Shown here: positions 9,204-17,852 of the stretch, piece after piece
Numbering within the stretch: the stretch's first letter is position 1
Layout: each line of letters starts with the position of its first letter
Source: Clostridium facile
GTDB taxonomy: Bacteria; Bacillota; Clostridia; Oscillospirales; Ruminococcaceae
Assembly (NCBI RefSeq): GCF_014297275.1
Contig: NZ_JACOQK010000001.1
Location: 1,860,001-1,924,000, forward strand
Direction of reading: 5' to 3'
DNA length: 64,000 bases
Notes under the pieces: model-generated
Seen by the model: the letters and a program-made list of their open reading frames with translations, nothing else
What the model was told of the DNA's origin: nothing
Database searches by the model: none
Translations under genes and position numbers: made by a program

Positions 9204-9844
9204 TGGAAACAAAGCTGATTATCTTCGATATGGACGGGGTTCTTGCTGATACGGAACCTCTCCATCGAAATTCCAAATACAAAATCCTGGAGCGGTTTGG
9301 TGTCCATGAAAAACCCGATCTCTCCTGGACTGTTGGTATTCCAAATAAAGAAATCTGGGAACGGCTCATGAGCCAATACGGTTTCCAGTCCGATGCTGCT
9401 ACCTGTGAACAAATGCAGTACGATGGTATTTTAGAGGAGATGGCGGAAATCCACCTCCCTCCCAGCCAAGGTTTAATCCCCCTCTTGGACTGGATGGACG
9501 AGCAAAAGATTCCCGCTGCCATCGCTTCTTCTTCCAACCGGTATTTTGTAGACCGGGTTACTGAATTTTTAGGTATCAAGCATCGGTTCCGTTGGATTGT
9601 ATGCGGGGATGAAGTCGCACGTAAAAAGCCTGACCCTGATGCTTATCAAAAAGTACTGCAACTGGCTGGTATCACTCCAAATCAGGCTATTGCAATTGAA
9701 GATTCCCATTCTGGAAGCAAAGCGGCGTTCCGTGCTGGAATTCCTTGTATTGGATACCAAAACCCCACCTCTGGGGAACAGGATTTATCCTGCTGTACTA
9801 CCCTGATCCAACATCTGGAACAGGTAAAAGATTTAATTCCATAA
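9203..9844 (+). CDS. HAD-superfamily phosphatase, beta-phosphoglucomutase-like
   Basis: A 213-residue HAD hydrolase of subfamily I. The nucleophile motif FDMDGVLADTEPLH has Asp9 and Asp11; the helical cap follows; SSSNR (motif II), KKPDPDAY with its lysine (motif III) and AIEDSHSG (motif IV) are present. In a pentose operon it may clear excess or wrongly phosphorylated sugar phosphates, which is inference. The start overlaps the araD stop by one base and probably relies on coupling, with AAGGAAA inside araD as a weak site. Confidence 0.8.
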   Translation: METKLIIFDMDGVLADTEPLHRNSKYKILERFGVHEKPDLSWTVGIPNKEIWERLMSQYGFQSDAATCEQMQYDGILEEMAEIHLPPSQGLIPLLDWMDEQKIPAAIASSSNRYFVDRVTEFLGIKHRFRWIVCGDEVARKKPDPDAYQKVLQLAGITPNQAIAIEDSHSGSKAAFRAGIPCIGYQNPTSGEQDLSCCTTLIQHLEQVKDLIP

Positions 9845-9886
9845 TCGGATTGAGATAAAAACACATATTGAGAAAGGATTATTATT

Positions 9887-10540
9887 ATGAGATTTTTTAT
9901 TGATACTGCAAATGTAGAACATATTAAAAAAGCAAACGATATGGGTGTGATTTGTGGCGTTACCACCAACCCTTCCCTGATTGCGAAAGAAGGCAGAGAT
10001 TTTAACGAAGTAATCGCTGAAATCGCTTCCATCGTAGACGGCGCTATCTCCGGAGAAGTAAAAGCAACTACTGTAGACGCGGAAGGCATGATCAAAGAAG
10101 GCCGCGAAATCGCTAAAATCCATCCAAACATGGTAGTAAAAATTCCTATGACAGCAGAAGGTTTAAAAGCTACTAAAGTTTTATCCTCCGAAGGGATTAA
10201 AACCAATGTTACTCTGGTATTCAGTGCAAACCAAGCTTTGCTGGCTGCTAGAGCAGGTGCTACTTATGTTTCTCCATTCCTGGGTAGACTGGATGATATT
10301 TCCCAACCAGGGATTGACTTGATCCGTACCATTGCAGAAATTTTCGCAATCCATGAAATTGATACCCAGATTATTGCTGCAAGTGTCCGCAATCCAATCC
10401 ATGTAACTGACTGTGCTTTGGCTGGCGCTGATATTGCAACTGTTCCATACAGTGTTATCGAACAAATGACAAAACATCCTTTGACTGACCAAGGAATTGA
10501 AAAATTCCAGGCAGACTACAAAGCTGTTTTTGGTGAATAA
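9887..10540 (+). CDS. tal: Transaldolase (small, Tal/Fsa family)
   Basis: A 217-residue decameric-type transaldolase moving a dihydroxyacetone unit between sugar phosphates. The Schiff-base lysine is Lys85 in VVKIPMT. Glu57 in SGEV and Phe131 in VSPFLGR match true transaldolases; fructose-6-phosphate aldolases carry Gln and Tyr at these places, so I call it transaldolase. AGAAAGGA precedes the ATG. With the split transketolase downstream it provides the non-oxidative pentose phosphate steps for D-xylulose 5-phosphate made by the operon. Confidence 0.88.
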   Translation: MRFFIDTANVEHIKKANDMGVICGVTTNPSLIAKEGRDFNEVIAEIASIVDGAISGEVKATTVDAEGMIKEGREIAKIHPNMVVKIPMTAEGLKATKVLSSEGIKTNVTLVFSANQALLAARAGATYVSPFLGRLDDISQPGIDLIRTIAEIFAIHEIDTQIIAASVRNPIHVTDCALAGADIATVPYSVIEQMTKHPLTDQGIEKFQADYKAVFGE

Positions 10541-10547
10541 TTTAAAC

Positions 10548-10625
10548 TGGTCAAAATAAATTTTGACCAAACCCTGTTTTTATGTTAGGATAACAGTAGT
10601 CCCAGCTAGTTGCATGCTGGCTGGG
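10548..10625 (+). other. Two hairpins between tal and the transketolase genes
   Basis: Hairpin 1 is a perfect 9-bp stem, TGGTCAAAA / TTTTGACCA (10548-10569), with a 4-base loop and TTTTT eight bases later. Hairpin 2, CCCAGCTAG / CTGGCTGGG, has one G-U pair. They could reduce read-through into the transketolase genes or stabilise the upstream mRNA. Confidence 0.5.
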
Positions 10626-10657
10626 AAAACAATCTAAAAGAAAGTAGGTTGCGTTTG

Positions 10658-11503
10658 ATGGATAAACAGACTAATCTTGAACTGCAAAAAATCGCCTGTC
10701 ATGTCCGTATGGGCGTTATTGAAGGTGTATTCAATGCAAAATCCGGTCATCCAGGCGGCTCGTTATCCGCCTCTGATCTGTACACATACCTTTATTTTAA
10801 AGAGATGAATATTGATCCCAAAGATCCACACAATCCTGATCGGGACCGTTTTGTCCTCTCCAAAGGCCACTGTTGCCCTGGATTGTATTCTGTTCTGGCG
10901 GAAAGAGGCTACTTCTCAAAAGAAGAATTGAAATCCCTCCGCCATATCGGCTCCATGTTACAGGGGCATCCAAATATGGAAGATACCCCAGGTGTGGATA
11001 TGAGTTCTGGTTCTTTAGGCCAGGGAATTTCCGCAGCTTGCGGCATGGCTTTGGCTGGGAAACTAGACAACAAAAATTACCGTGTATACTGCCTGTTAGG
11101 GGACGGTGAATGCGAAGAAGGTCAGGTTTGGGAAGCTTGCATGTTTGCCGCCCACAAAAATCTGGATAACCTGTGCATCATTGTAGACAATAACGGCTTG
11201 CAGATTGACGGTACTGTAGCTGAAGTTGTTGGTCCAGAACCATTAGATAGTAAATTAGAAGCGTTCGGCTTTGATGTACAAACTATCAACGGCCATGACT
11301 TTGAAGAATTGGAACAAGCTTTCCAAAAAGCAAAAACAGTTACTGGAAAACCTTCCGCTATTATTATGAAAACGGTAAAAGGAAAAGGGGTTTCCTTTAT
11401 GGAAAACCAGGTTGGCTGGCATGGCTCCGCTCCAAACAAAGAGCAATATGATGTTGCGATGGCTGACTTACAGAAAATTCTTGCTGGATTGGAGGAGAAA
11501 TAA
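10658..11503 (+). CDS. Transketolase, N-terminal subunit
   Basis: The 281-residue first half of a split transketolase, carrying the thiamine diphosphate pyrophosphate domain. Key motifs are KSGHPGGSLSASD, SKGHCCPGLY, SSGSLGQGIS and the ThDP/metal motif GDGECEEGQVWEA...NN. The start at 10658 (MDKQTN) matches family N-termini; an upstream in-frame ATG at 10610 falls in the hairpin. The second half starts 3 bp after the stop, with GGAGGAG inside this gene, so equal translation of the two is expected. Confidence 0.92.
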   Translation: MDKQTNLELQKIACHVRMGVIEGVFNAKSGHPGGSLSASDLYTYLYFKEMNIDPKDPHNPDRDRFVLSKGHCCPGLYSVLAERGYFSKEELKSLRHIGSMLQGHPNMEDTPGVDMSSGSLGQGISAACGMALAGKLDNKNYRVYCLLGDGECEEGQVWEACMFAAHKNLDNLCIIVDNNGLQIDGTVAEVVGPEPLDSKLEAFGFDVQTINGHDFEELEQAFQKAKTVTGKPSAIIMKTVKGKGVSFMENQVGWHGSAPNKEQYDVAMADLQKILAGLEEK

Positions 11504-11505
11504 CC

Positions 11506-12450
11506 ATGGCTGAAATGATAAAAAAAGCTACCAGAGAAAGCTTTGGGGAAGCAATTGCCGAATTGGCAAATACAAACCCTGATATTGTTGTATTGGACGC
11601 TGACTTGGCTGCCGCTACGAAAACAGGAATTTTTAAAAAAGCCCATCCAGACCGTTTCTTTGACTGTGGTATCGCAGAATGCAACATGGTCGGTATCGCT
11701 GCTGGTTTAGCTGCCTGTGGAAAAATCCCATTTGCCGCAAGTTTTGCTATGTTCTCTGCTGGACGTGCCTTTGAACAGGTTCGCAACTCGGTTGGATATC
11801 CACACTTAAATGTAAAAATTGTAGGCTCCCATGCTGGTATTTCCGTTGGGGAAGATGGTGCAACCCATCAATGCTTGGAAGATATCGCTTTGATGAGGAC
11901 CATCCCAGGCATGGTGGTATTGAATCCAGCTGACCATTACGAAATGAAAGCAGCTGTAAAAGCAGCTGCGGAATACAATGGTCCAGTTTACCTTCGTTTA
12001 GGTCGCCTTGCTGTAGAAAGCTTTAACAACAATGACGATTATACTTTTGAGCTTGGAAAAGGAATTCAGCTAGCTGATGGTGACGATGTAACCATCGTAG
12101 CGACTGGTTTGATGGTTGGAGAAGCCCTGAAAAGTGTTGCACAATTAAAAGAAGCTGGTATCAATGCCCGCTTAATCAATATTCATACCATTAAACCTTT
12201 GGATGAGGAAATTATCTTAAAAGCTGCCAAAGAAACAGGAAAAATCCTAACCGTAGAAGAACACAATGTGATCGGCGGTTTAGGGGAAGCTGTTTGCAGT
12301 CTCCTGTCCGAAAAATGTCCAACTCCTGTAAAACGTGTTGGTGTTTATGATCGTTTCGGTTATTCTGGCCCTGCTGTTGACCTGTTGAAAGACTTTGACT
12401 TATATGCAGATGGCATTACCAAAGCAGTGAAAGACTTTTTAGCAAAATAA
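11506..12450 (+). CDS. Transketolase, C-terminal subunit
   Basis: The 314-residue second half of transketolase with the pyrimidine-binding and C-terminal domains. Visible are DADLAAATKTG, the catalytic Glu of FDCGIAECNMVGIAAGLA, and SHAGISVGEDGATHQ. It pairs with the upstream subunit to transfer two-carbon units in the pentose phosphate pathway. It closes the seven-gene operon and is followed by a terminator. Confidence 0.92.
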   Translation: MAEMIKKATRESFGEAIAELANTNPDIVVLDADLAAATKTGIFKKAHPDRFFDCGIAECNMVGIAAGLAACGKIPFAASFAMFSAGRAFEQVRNSVGYPHLNVKIVGSHAGISVGEDGATHQCLEDIALMRTIPGMVVLNPADHYEMKAAVKAAAEYNGPVYLRLGRLAVESFNNNDDYTFELGKGIQLADGDDVTIVATGLMVGEALKSVAQLKEAGINARLINIHTIKPLDEEIILKAAKETGKILTVEEHNVIGGLGEAVCSLLSEKCPTPVKRVGVYDRFGYSGPAVDLLKDFDLYADGITKAVKDFLAK

Positions 12451-12466
12451 GATAATTCATGATTGG

Positions 12467-12495
12467 TCCGGAGATGTGCTATCTCCGGACTTTCT
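12467..12495 (+). terminator. Operon terminator
   Basis: Perfect 9-bp stem TCCGGAGAT / ATCTCCGGA with a 5-base loop, followed by CTTTCTGTT. The T-run is imperfect. Confidence 0.65.
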
Positions 12496-12696
12496 GTTAT
12501 ATCCCGTTTATTATTCAACAAATTATAGATATTATGTTGATAAATAGAACAATTAGACATTTTTTGTTGTGATAATATAATATTTTAATCCAATCACGTA
12601 TTATTTGAGATGAGGCAAATATCATTTTTATGGAATTATCTCCAATATGTTTTTCATTCTATCATTATCAGACTAAATTTAAGTCTATTATTTTTA

Positions 12697-12853
12697 TATA
12701 AAAACAAAACCAACACATTCACATAAGGAATATGTTGGTTTTAAGAAAAGAAAAGGAATAGGGAAAAGCAATGATTATCTTCCCGCCAAACGGGATCTAT
12801 AAAAATGTTTTTGCAAAACAGGATAAAGTCAAACAAAATTCAACAAAATTTCA
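12697..12853 (-). ncRNA. Orphan minus-strand RNA candidate upstream of araC
   Basis: No gene lies upstream on this strand, yet a strong terminator is present: a 10-bp stem AAAACCAACA / TGTTGGTTTT (12706-12742) followed on the minus strand by GTTTTT. About 120 bases upstream is TATACT (12865-12860), and a pyrimidine-rich run precedes the hairpin, as in the three elements near 19.8, 21.4 and 25.1 kb. A CCCG/CGGG hairpin lies inside. It lacks their CTCCTT box, so membership in that group is tentative. The rest of the 12496-12958 gap shows nothing else. Confidence 0.4.
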
Positions 12854-12958
12854 TATATTAGTATACCGAATTTAAATTGATTATGCTCGTATTATATTGT
12901 GTGTTACTAGACATTTTTTGTGTTTTGACAATAAAATGAAATAAAAAAGGAGATAACC

Positions 12959-13867
12959 ATGAACGCCATCTTTGAACAGAGAAAATATGATTCTGATTTT
13001 CATGTATGGACCCACAGTTACCGCAACCTCTATTCCCTTCCACATTATCATCCTGAAATTCAAATTATCCGTATTCGTGAAGGTTGTACCAATATCACCA
13101 TTCATAAAGATACTTATTTTTGTCATGCGGGGGATATTCTTTTTTGTAGGGGAAGTGAACCACACTCAGTCTGCTCTATTCCAGGGCAAAATTGTATCGT
13201 AGATTTTATCGCGATTTCTCCAACTGTTTTTCGCTACATTACACGTGCAAATTACCAGGTAAAGCGACATATTCCATTAGAAGAACTTGAAAAGGAAGGG
13301 ATGGAGGAATTTTCAAACCAAGTATTTTTTATTGTTCAAAAAGAGCTAAAAGAAAAACCGTTTGGTTATCAGGAAGCGATACAATCCATATTAGAACTTT
13401 TTTTGGTCTATTATACTCGTTATTTTTTAATTGATCCACCCCAAAAGGTAGAGCCACCAAAATATGCGAACCTGATACGGGTACAAAAGGTGATGAATTA
13501 CATTGAACAGAACTATTCCCAAGAGATTACTTTAAAAAAAGCTGCTGAACTTATGGGATATGAACCCTGCCACTGTTCTAAAATGTTTAAAAAATTAACT
13601 GGTATGAACTTTATATCTTACTTAAATAATGTGAGGATAAAAAAGGCAATCGAAAAAATCCATTGGACGGATCATTCGATTACCCAAATTGCTTTTGAAT
13701 GTGGTTTCCACAATGTACGAAATTTTAACCGGGTATTTAAAACAGTAACTGGGCAATCCCCTACTGGTTTTTTAAATACGATCTTTCAACAAACTGACTG
13801 TGCCCAGTCGGAAACTTCTTCCCAAAATAGCCCAGCTTTTATTTATTTTGAGGAAGAATGGGATTGA
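12959..13867 (+). CDS. AraC-family regulator
   Basis: A 302-residue regulator. The N-terminal cupin has LPHYHPEIQIIRIREG and FCHAGDILFCRG; the C-terminal domain has EITLKKAAELMGYEPCHCSKMFKKLTG and ECGFHNVRNFNRVFKTVTGQSP, both AraC helix-turn-helix units. AAAAAAGGAGATAACC precedes the ATG. The last 25 bp overlap the 3' end of the convergent ogt gene. Targets are unknown; neither neighbour is an obvious sugar gene. Confidence 0.9.
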   Translation: MNAIFEQRKYDSDFHVWTHSYRNLYSLPHYHPEIQIIRIREGCTNITIHKDTYFCHAGDILFCRGSEPHSVCSIPGQNCIVDFIAISPTVFRYITRANYQVKRHIPLEELEKEGMEEFSNQVFFIVQKELKEKPFGYQEAIQSILELFLVYYTRYFLIDPPQKVEPPKYANLIRVQKVMNYIEQNYSQEITLKKAAELMGYEPCHCSKMFKKLTGMNFISYLNNVRIKKAIEKIHWTDHSITQIAFECGFHNVRNFNRVFKTVTGQSPTGFLNTIFQQTDCAQSETSSQNSPAFIYFEEEWD

Positions 13868-14343
13868 ATATGTTGATGTTCTAACTCTAATAATGCCTGT
13901 TTGATCTCTACTCCTTCCGCATACCCTGTCAGGGATCCATTTTTTCCAATCACCCGATGGCATGGGATAATGACAGCGATTGGATTCCGATGATTTGCCA
14001 TACCAACAGCACGACAAGCTTTTGGATTTCCCAGTTGTTCCGCAATCTGTTGGTAACTTCTAGTTTCTCCATAAGGGATTGTTTGAAGGGCTTTCCAATC
14101 CTCTATCTGGAACTTTGTTCCATGTAAGGAGAGTGGAAGATCAAATTCTTTCCTTTCCCCTGCAAAATATTCTTTTAACTGCTCCATTGCCTGCTCCAGC
14201 AATGGAGTTTTTTGTCGTATCGTATTTTCTAGCTTTTTCTCCTGATCCAAACAAAAACAAACATCTGTAATGCCTCTGCCATCCTCCGCAATAGCCATTT
14301 TTTGAAAAGGAGCTTTCAACTCCATATACCAAATATACTTCAT
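13843..14343 (-). CDS. ogt: Methylated-DNA--protein-cysteine methyltransferase
   Basis: A 166-residue suicide DNA-repair protein that takes the methyl group from O6-methylguanine. The active-site motif IIPCHRVIG contains acceptor Cys128; the DNA-binding segment IPYGETRSYQQIAEQLGNP with NPKACRAVG and its arginine finger precede it, and GYAEG follows. GAGGAGAG precedes the ATG. The gene is complete and of normal length. It overlaps the convergent AraC gene tail-to-tail by 25 bp, so the two mRNAs are antisense at their ends. Confidence 0.93.
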   Translation of the reverse strand: MKYIWYMELKAPFQKMAIAEDGRGITDVCFCLDQEKKLENTIRQKTPLLEQAMEQLKEYFAGERKEFDLPLSLHGTKFQIEDWKALQTIPYGETRSYQQIAEQLGNPKACRAVGMANHRNPIAVIIPCHRVIGKNGSLTGYAEGVEIKQALLELEHQHIQSHSSSK

Positions 14344-14852
14344 GTTTTTTCTCTCCTCATGTACTAGATACCCAAGAAAAGATATCCCTGTTATCTATAA
14401 TCGAATAGTTTATAACATTTAAAACGTCTCTTTCCAACCATAATGATTCTCCGTGAGATATATTGAAAACTGGCTTGAATTTTTTATAAAAATCACTAAT
14501 TATTATTTCAACTGCATTTACGGTAAATAATTACTTTTTTATTATAACATCAAGGAGGTTAGATGTAAAATCGTACCTATTAGGTTGCTACTTTCATTTT
14601 TTATGCGGAACTCTTCTATTTTAGGTAAAAAATACAGCTTAATTTATCCCCTTCTAAACTACATGCTAAAAAGGAATGAAAAATACGAAAAAACAGCACA
14701 ACAGATGTAATCCAATTTGTTGTGTCATAAAACCAGTTGACAAGTCCACTAAATGACAAAATAAAAAATACTATATTTCTCATCTGTTTTTCTATTTACA
14801 AATTGATTTATCTGTCCCTTTTTACATTTCTTCTTATCATTTCCGAACCAAA
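14344..14852. other. Intergenic region without recognised gene
   Basis: About 510 bp of AT-rich DNA between ogt and alsT. I see one AAGGAGG site near 14554 followed by ATG-TAA, which is not a gene, and no convincing promoter, RNA or repeat. Confidence 0.4.
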
Positions 14853-14886
14853 CAAAAAATCAGTTGGCTGACAACAACCAACTGAT
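14853..14886 (-). terminator. Terminator of alsT
   Basis: Perfect 9-bp stem ATCAGTTGG / CCAACTGAT (14859-14886) followed on the minus strand by TTTTTG, 12 bp after the alsT stop. Confidence 0.85.
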
Positions 14887-14898
14887 AAAATGTAACCA

Positions 14899-16335
14899 TT
14901 AATCTTCCCATTTTTTTGCATGAGCTTCATTCCATACCTCTGGATCACCAACATTGGTTTCACTGGCACGGAAAACAGGATTTTTTCCAGCTTTTTTCTG
15001 AGCAATATAGTCTTTCAACGCAATTAACGCTTTTCTTCCCAACAACATAATTGCCACTAAATTTACCATCGCCATTAAGCCCATTAAAATATCTGCTAAA
15101 GTCCACACAGTAGTAAAGTCCATTAATGCACCTACAAAAATAGCGGCGACACAAGTACAGCGGAAAATCAATAAACCTGTTTTAGAATCGCGGATAAATT
15201 TAAAGTTGGATTCTGTATAATAATAATTTCCTACTAAAGAACTAAATGCAAACAAGAAAATAGAAATAGTAATAAAGAGAGGGCCAAAATTACCAACCTG
15301 ATTTTGTACTGCTGCCTGGACATAATTCATACCAGTCAGGTTAGGATCAATTTCAATACCGGATAATAAAAGCATGAATGCAGTTGTGGTACAAATTAAA
15401 ATAGTATCAATAAATACGGATAACATCTGTACCAATCCTTGTTTTACTGGATGGGAAACATCTGCAGCGGCTGCAGCATTTGGTGCGGAACCCATACCAG
15501 CTTCGTTGGAGTACAATCCGCGTTTTATCCCCTGCATCACACAAGAGCCTGTAAAACCTCCAAAAATGGCTTTTATATTAAACGCTTGAGTAAAAATCTT
15601 TCCGAACATCTCTGGTACCGCATTAATATTTTTAATCGTAATAAATAGCCCCAGTCCAATATAGATAACTGCCATAACAGGAACAATGCCAGATACAATA
15701 GAGCTGATACGATGTACACCGCCAAAAATAACAGCAGCGGTTAATAAAGCCAGAACACCACCTACTACTAGTGGCCAAATTGTTTCATTGTAGTTCGGGA
15801 TATAATGTGCCAAAGAGGAGCCCGCATTAAAAGATTGCAAGGCATTAAAACCATAGGCAAAACAGGCAATTAATAAAATAGAGAACACAATTCCCCACTT
15901 ACGGCTTCCCAATGCTTTTTGGATATAATAAGCTGGACCGCCAATAAATTCTGTCCCTTCTTTTTGTTTGTACATCTGTGCTAATGTGCTTTCAATAAAA
16001 GCGGAAGCAGCACCAATTAAAGCCAATAACCACATCCAAAAAATAGCGCCATATCCACCAATCGCAGTAGAAGCAGCTACTGCTGTGGCTACTCCTGCAA
16101 TATTGCCAGTACCTACACGGCTGGCAGTTGATATCATTAAGGCCTGGAAAGAAGAAATATCTTTTCCATCTTTTTTCTTTTCCCCTAAAACGCGGATTGC
16201 TTCTGGAAACATACGAAATTGAACGAATTTGGTACGAAAACTAAAATACAAACCTACTAAAATCAACATAATGATTAAGATGTAGGTATACATAAAGTCA
16301 CTTACGTTCCCCAATAATGAATTGATTAAATCCAT
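14899..16335 (-). CDS. alsT: Sodium:alanine/glycine symporter (AGCS family)
   Basis: A 478-residue inner-membrane transporter importing alanine or glycine with sodium. About ten hydrophobic helices are visible. Family motifs include SFQALMISTASRVGTGNIAG, EGTEFIGGPAYYI, IKRGLYSNEAGMGSAPNAA and YTESNFKFI. AAGGAG precedes the ATG. It has its own terminator and no co-directional partner, so it is probably monocistronic. Confidence 0.93.
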   Translation of the reverse strand: MDLINSLLGNVSDFMYTYILIIMLILVGLYFSFRTKFVQFRMFPEAIRVLGEKKKDGKDISSFQALMISTASRVGTGNIAGVATAVAASTAIGGYGAIFWMWLLALIGAASAFIESTLAQMYKQKEGTEFIGGPAYYIQKALGSRKWGIVFSILLIACFAYGFNALQSFNAGSSLAHYIPNYNETIWPLVVGGVLALLTAAVIFGGVHRISSIVSGIVPVMAVIYIGLGLFITIKNINAVPEMFGKIFTQAFNIKAIFGGFTGSCVMQGIKRGLYSNEAGMGSAPNAAAAADVSHPVKQGLVQMLSVFIDTILICTTTAFMLLLSGIEIDPNLTGMNYVQAAVQNQVGNFGPLFITISIFLFAFSSLVGNYYYTESNFKFIRDSKTGLLIFRCTCVAAIFVGALMDFTTVWTLADILMGLMAMVNLVAIMLLGRKALIALKDYIAQKKAGKNPVFRASETNVGDPEVWNEAHAKKWED

Positions 16336-16605
16336 AGATTTTAAACTCCTTTTTCGTTATTTTTGAACCACATAATGTATCTATTATACTAAATTTTTCG
16401 ATTTTTGACTAGGTGATTTTGCATATTAATTGTTTTTCTGTAGTTATTCACGATAAAGTCATAAAAAATTTTTATAATTTATCCTATAAAAGATTTAACT
16501 ATATATCAATTTTAAAAATTTCTCTTTTATTTTCCAATTATTTTAGTTTGTTATACAAGAAAATAAAAAAACTACTGTTTTTCTTTTCAAAAGATATGGT
16601 TAAAA
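16336..16605. other. AT-rich gap between alsT and the XRE gene
   Basis: Contains the alsT upstream region; no gene or clear motif is seen apart from the terminator at its right end. Confidence 0.4.
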
Positions 16606-16635
16606 CAAAAAGGCTTGTATACACAAGCCTTTTTT
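16606..16635 (-). terminator. Terminator of the XRE gene
   Basis: Stem GGCTTGT / ACAAGCC extended by A-T pairs on both sides, with a 4-base loop and a T-run on either strand; directly after the XRE stop codon. Confidence 0.85.
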
Positions 16636-16636
16636 G

Positions 16637-16855
16637 CTATTTTTTACGAGGATAGGGCTTTTTTTCATCTGTTAAACCTGCTAAATAGTCCATACTCGTT
16701 TCCAATGCAATTGCTATCTTTCGACATTGCTCAAAGGTGTAATACCGTTTTCCATTCTCTATTTTAGAATAATCACTCTGGTCTATTCCTGTTAGCAACT
16801 GCATTTTAATTTGAGTATATCCTTTTTCTTTTCGTAACTGTTTTAACCGCTCCAT
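16637..16855 (-). CDS. Small XRE-family regulator
   Basis: A 72-residue single-domain Cro/C1-type DNA-binding protein. The helix-turn-helix is clear: LRKEKGYTQIKMQLLTGID, then QSDYSKIENGKRYYTFEQCRKIAIAL, ending SMDYLAGLTDEKK. Such short proteins act as local repressors. It is divergent from the 91-residue gene at 16937, and a near-perfect inverted repeat overlaps that gene's promoter, so it probably controls it and perhaps itself. No toxin-like partner is recognisable. Confidence 0.88.
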   Translation of the reverse strand: MERLKQLRKEKGYTQIKMQLLTGIDQSDYSKIENGKRYYTFEQCRKIAIALETSMDYLAGLTDEKKPYPRKK

Positions 16856-16879
16856 ATCATCACCATATTTTATTATGGC

Positions 16880-16919
16880 AATTTCCCCTATTGAAATTAG
16901 GGGTAAATTGACCTATAAT
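16880..16919 (+). promoter_or_regulatory. Promoter with overlapping inverted-repeat operator
   Basis: TTGAAA (16891-16896) and TATAAT (16914-16919) are 17 bp apart and drive the 91-residue gene. The inverted repeat AATTTCCCCTA / TAGGGGTAAATT (16880-16909, one base inserted) covers the -35 box, as expected for XRE repression. Confidence 0.7.
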
Positions 16920-16936
16920 AAAAAAGGTGATTAAAT

Positions 16937-17212
16937 ATGGATTTTCTCTTAAAAATGAAAAAAACTTTTACAAAAATCGAAACATATTTTACAGAGGATT
17001 CTCTTTCCTCTTTTTTAAAATGTAGTTATGATCATTTATATAATTATCATTATAGTTTTGGAAAATGGATACGAAATTATATTTTATCAGAAAAGGAACT
17101 CTTCCATATGTTCCAAAGTGTTGGTATTACCCAAATAGATGATATGTCCAATTTTCTTATTTTATTGTTTTATATGGAACAGCACACAAAGTTATTTTAT
17201 AATCCACAATAA
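16937..17212 (+). CDS. Small protein resembling the DUF6794 group
   Basis: A 91-residue cytoplasmic protein of unknown function. It has no signal peptide or membrane segment. The pattern FGKWIRNYILSEKELFHMF followed by GITQIDDMSNFLILLFY recalls, from memory, small Clostridia proteins with a GxWIRN...GIxxxDDMSxxIL core (DUF6794). AAAAAAGGTGATTAA precedes the ATG. It is divergent from the XRE gene and has its own promoter with overlapping operator. Function not assigned. Confidence 0.7.
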   Translation: MDFLLKMKKTFTKIETYFTEDSLSSFLKCSYDHLYNYHYSFGKWIRNYILSEKELFHMFQSVGITQIDDMSNFLILLFYMEQHTKLFYNPQ

Positions 17213-17318
17213 AAATAAAGCTGCTTTTCTTGAAAAAAATAATTTTAGATATATAATTTAATTGTAGTATTCTAAATCTGAAAAATGAAGTAATAAAACA
17301 CGACAGGAGGATATAAGT

Positions 17319-17759
17319 ATGGGCATTATGAATAAGATGGTGAATGGCTTAAGCGGAAATCTAAACGAAGTTTCACCAGAATCTTTACAACAAGAATACG
17401 GAGCTTACTTTATGGAGGGTGAAACTGTTTACACAGGTTTTCAACTGATCCGTGATGTTGTTATTTTCACGAATAAAAGGATTGTTACTTTTGACAAGCA
17501 AGGCACTACCGGAAAAAAGATGAGGGTAAGCTCTATTTATTTAAGCGCAGTTATCCATGTATCCGCAGAAACTGCTGGTTTTGGTATGGATGATAGCCAG
17601 GTTGATATAGAATATATTGATTCCCCTTATTATAAAGCAAGCGGTGGTGTTAGCGTGGCAAAACGGACATTTGAATTTCCCAAAAAGTACAACATACAAC
17701 CTTTATACCAATATTTGCAACAAATCGCATATAATAACCATGAATCATTAAATCAATAA
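17319..17759 (+). CDS. Bacterial PH-domain protein (PF08000-like)
   Basis: A 146-residue protein dominated by a bacterial pleckstrin-homology fold. The segment YFMEGETVYTGFQLIRDVVIFTNKRIVTFDKQGTTGKK shows the characteristic beta strands, and the region from VSSIYLSAVIHVSAETAG onward completes the barrel with a C-terminal helix. No membrane segment is present. AGGAGG lies ten bases before the ATG. The biological role is unknown for most of the family; neighbours give no firm clue. Confidence 0.8.
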   Translation: MGIMNKMVNGLSGNLNEVSPESLQQEYGAYFMEGETVYTGFQLIRDVVIFTNKRIVTFDKQGTTGKKMRVSSIYLSAVIHVSAETAGFGMDDSQVDIEYIDSPYYKASGGVSVAKRTFEFPKKYNIQPLYQYLQQIAYNNHESLNQ

Positions 17760-17852
17760 AAACCTTATCTTTTATCATTTCATATTTTCTGATAAAATAT
17801 TGTCGAATTTTCTGTTTTGTGTTATTATGATATCCTATAGGAGGAAAAAATA

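Noticed and set aside
9887..10540. Fructose-6-phosphate aldolase instead of transaldolase
   Set aside because: Glu57 and Phe131 match transaldolases; the aldolase would have Gln and Tyr.
14550..14570. AAGGAGG followed by ATG near 14565
   Set aside because: The second codon is TAA, so there is no reading frame.
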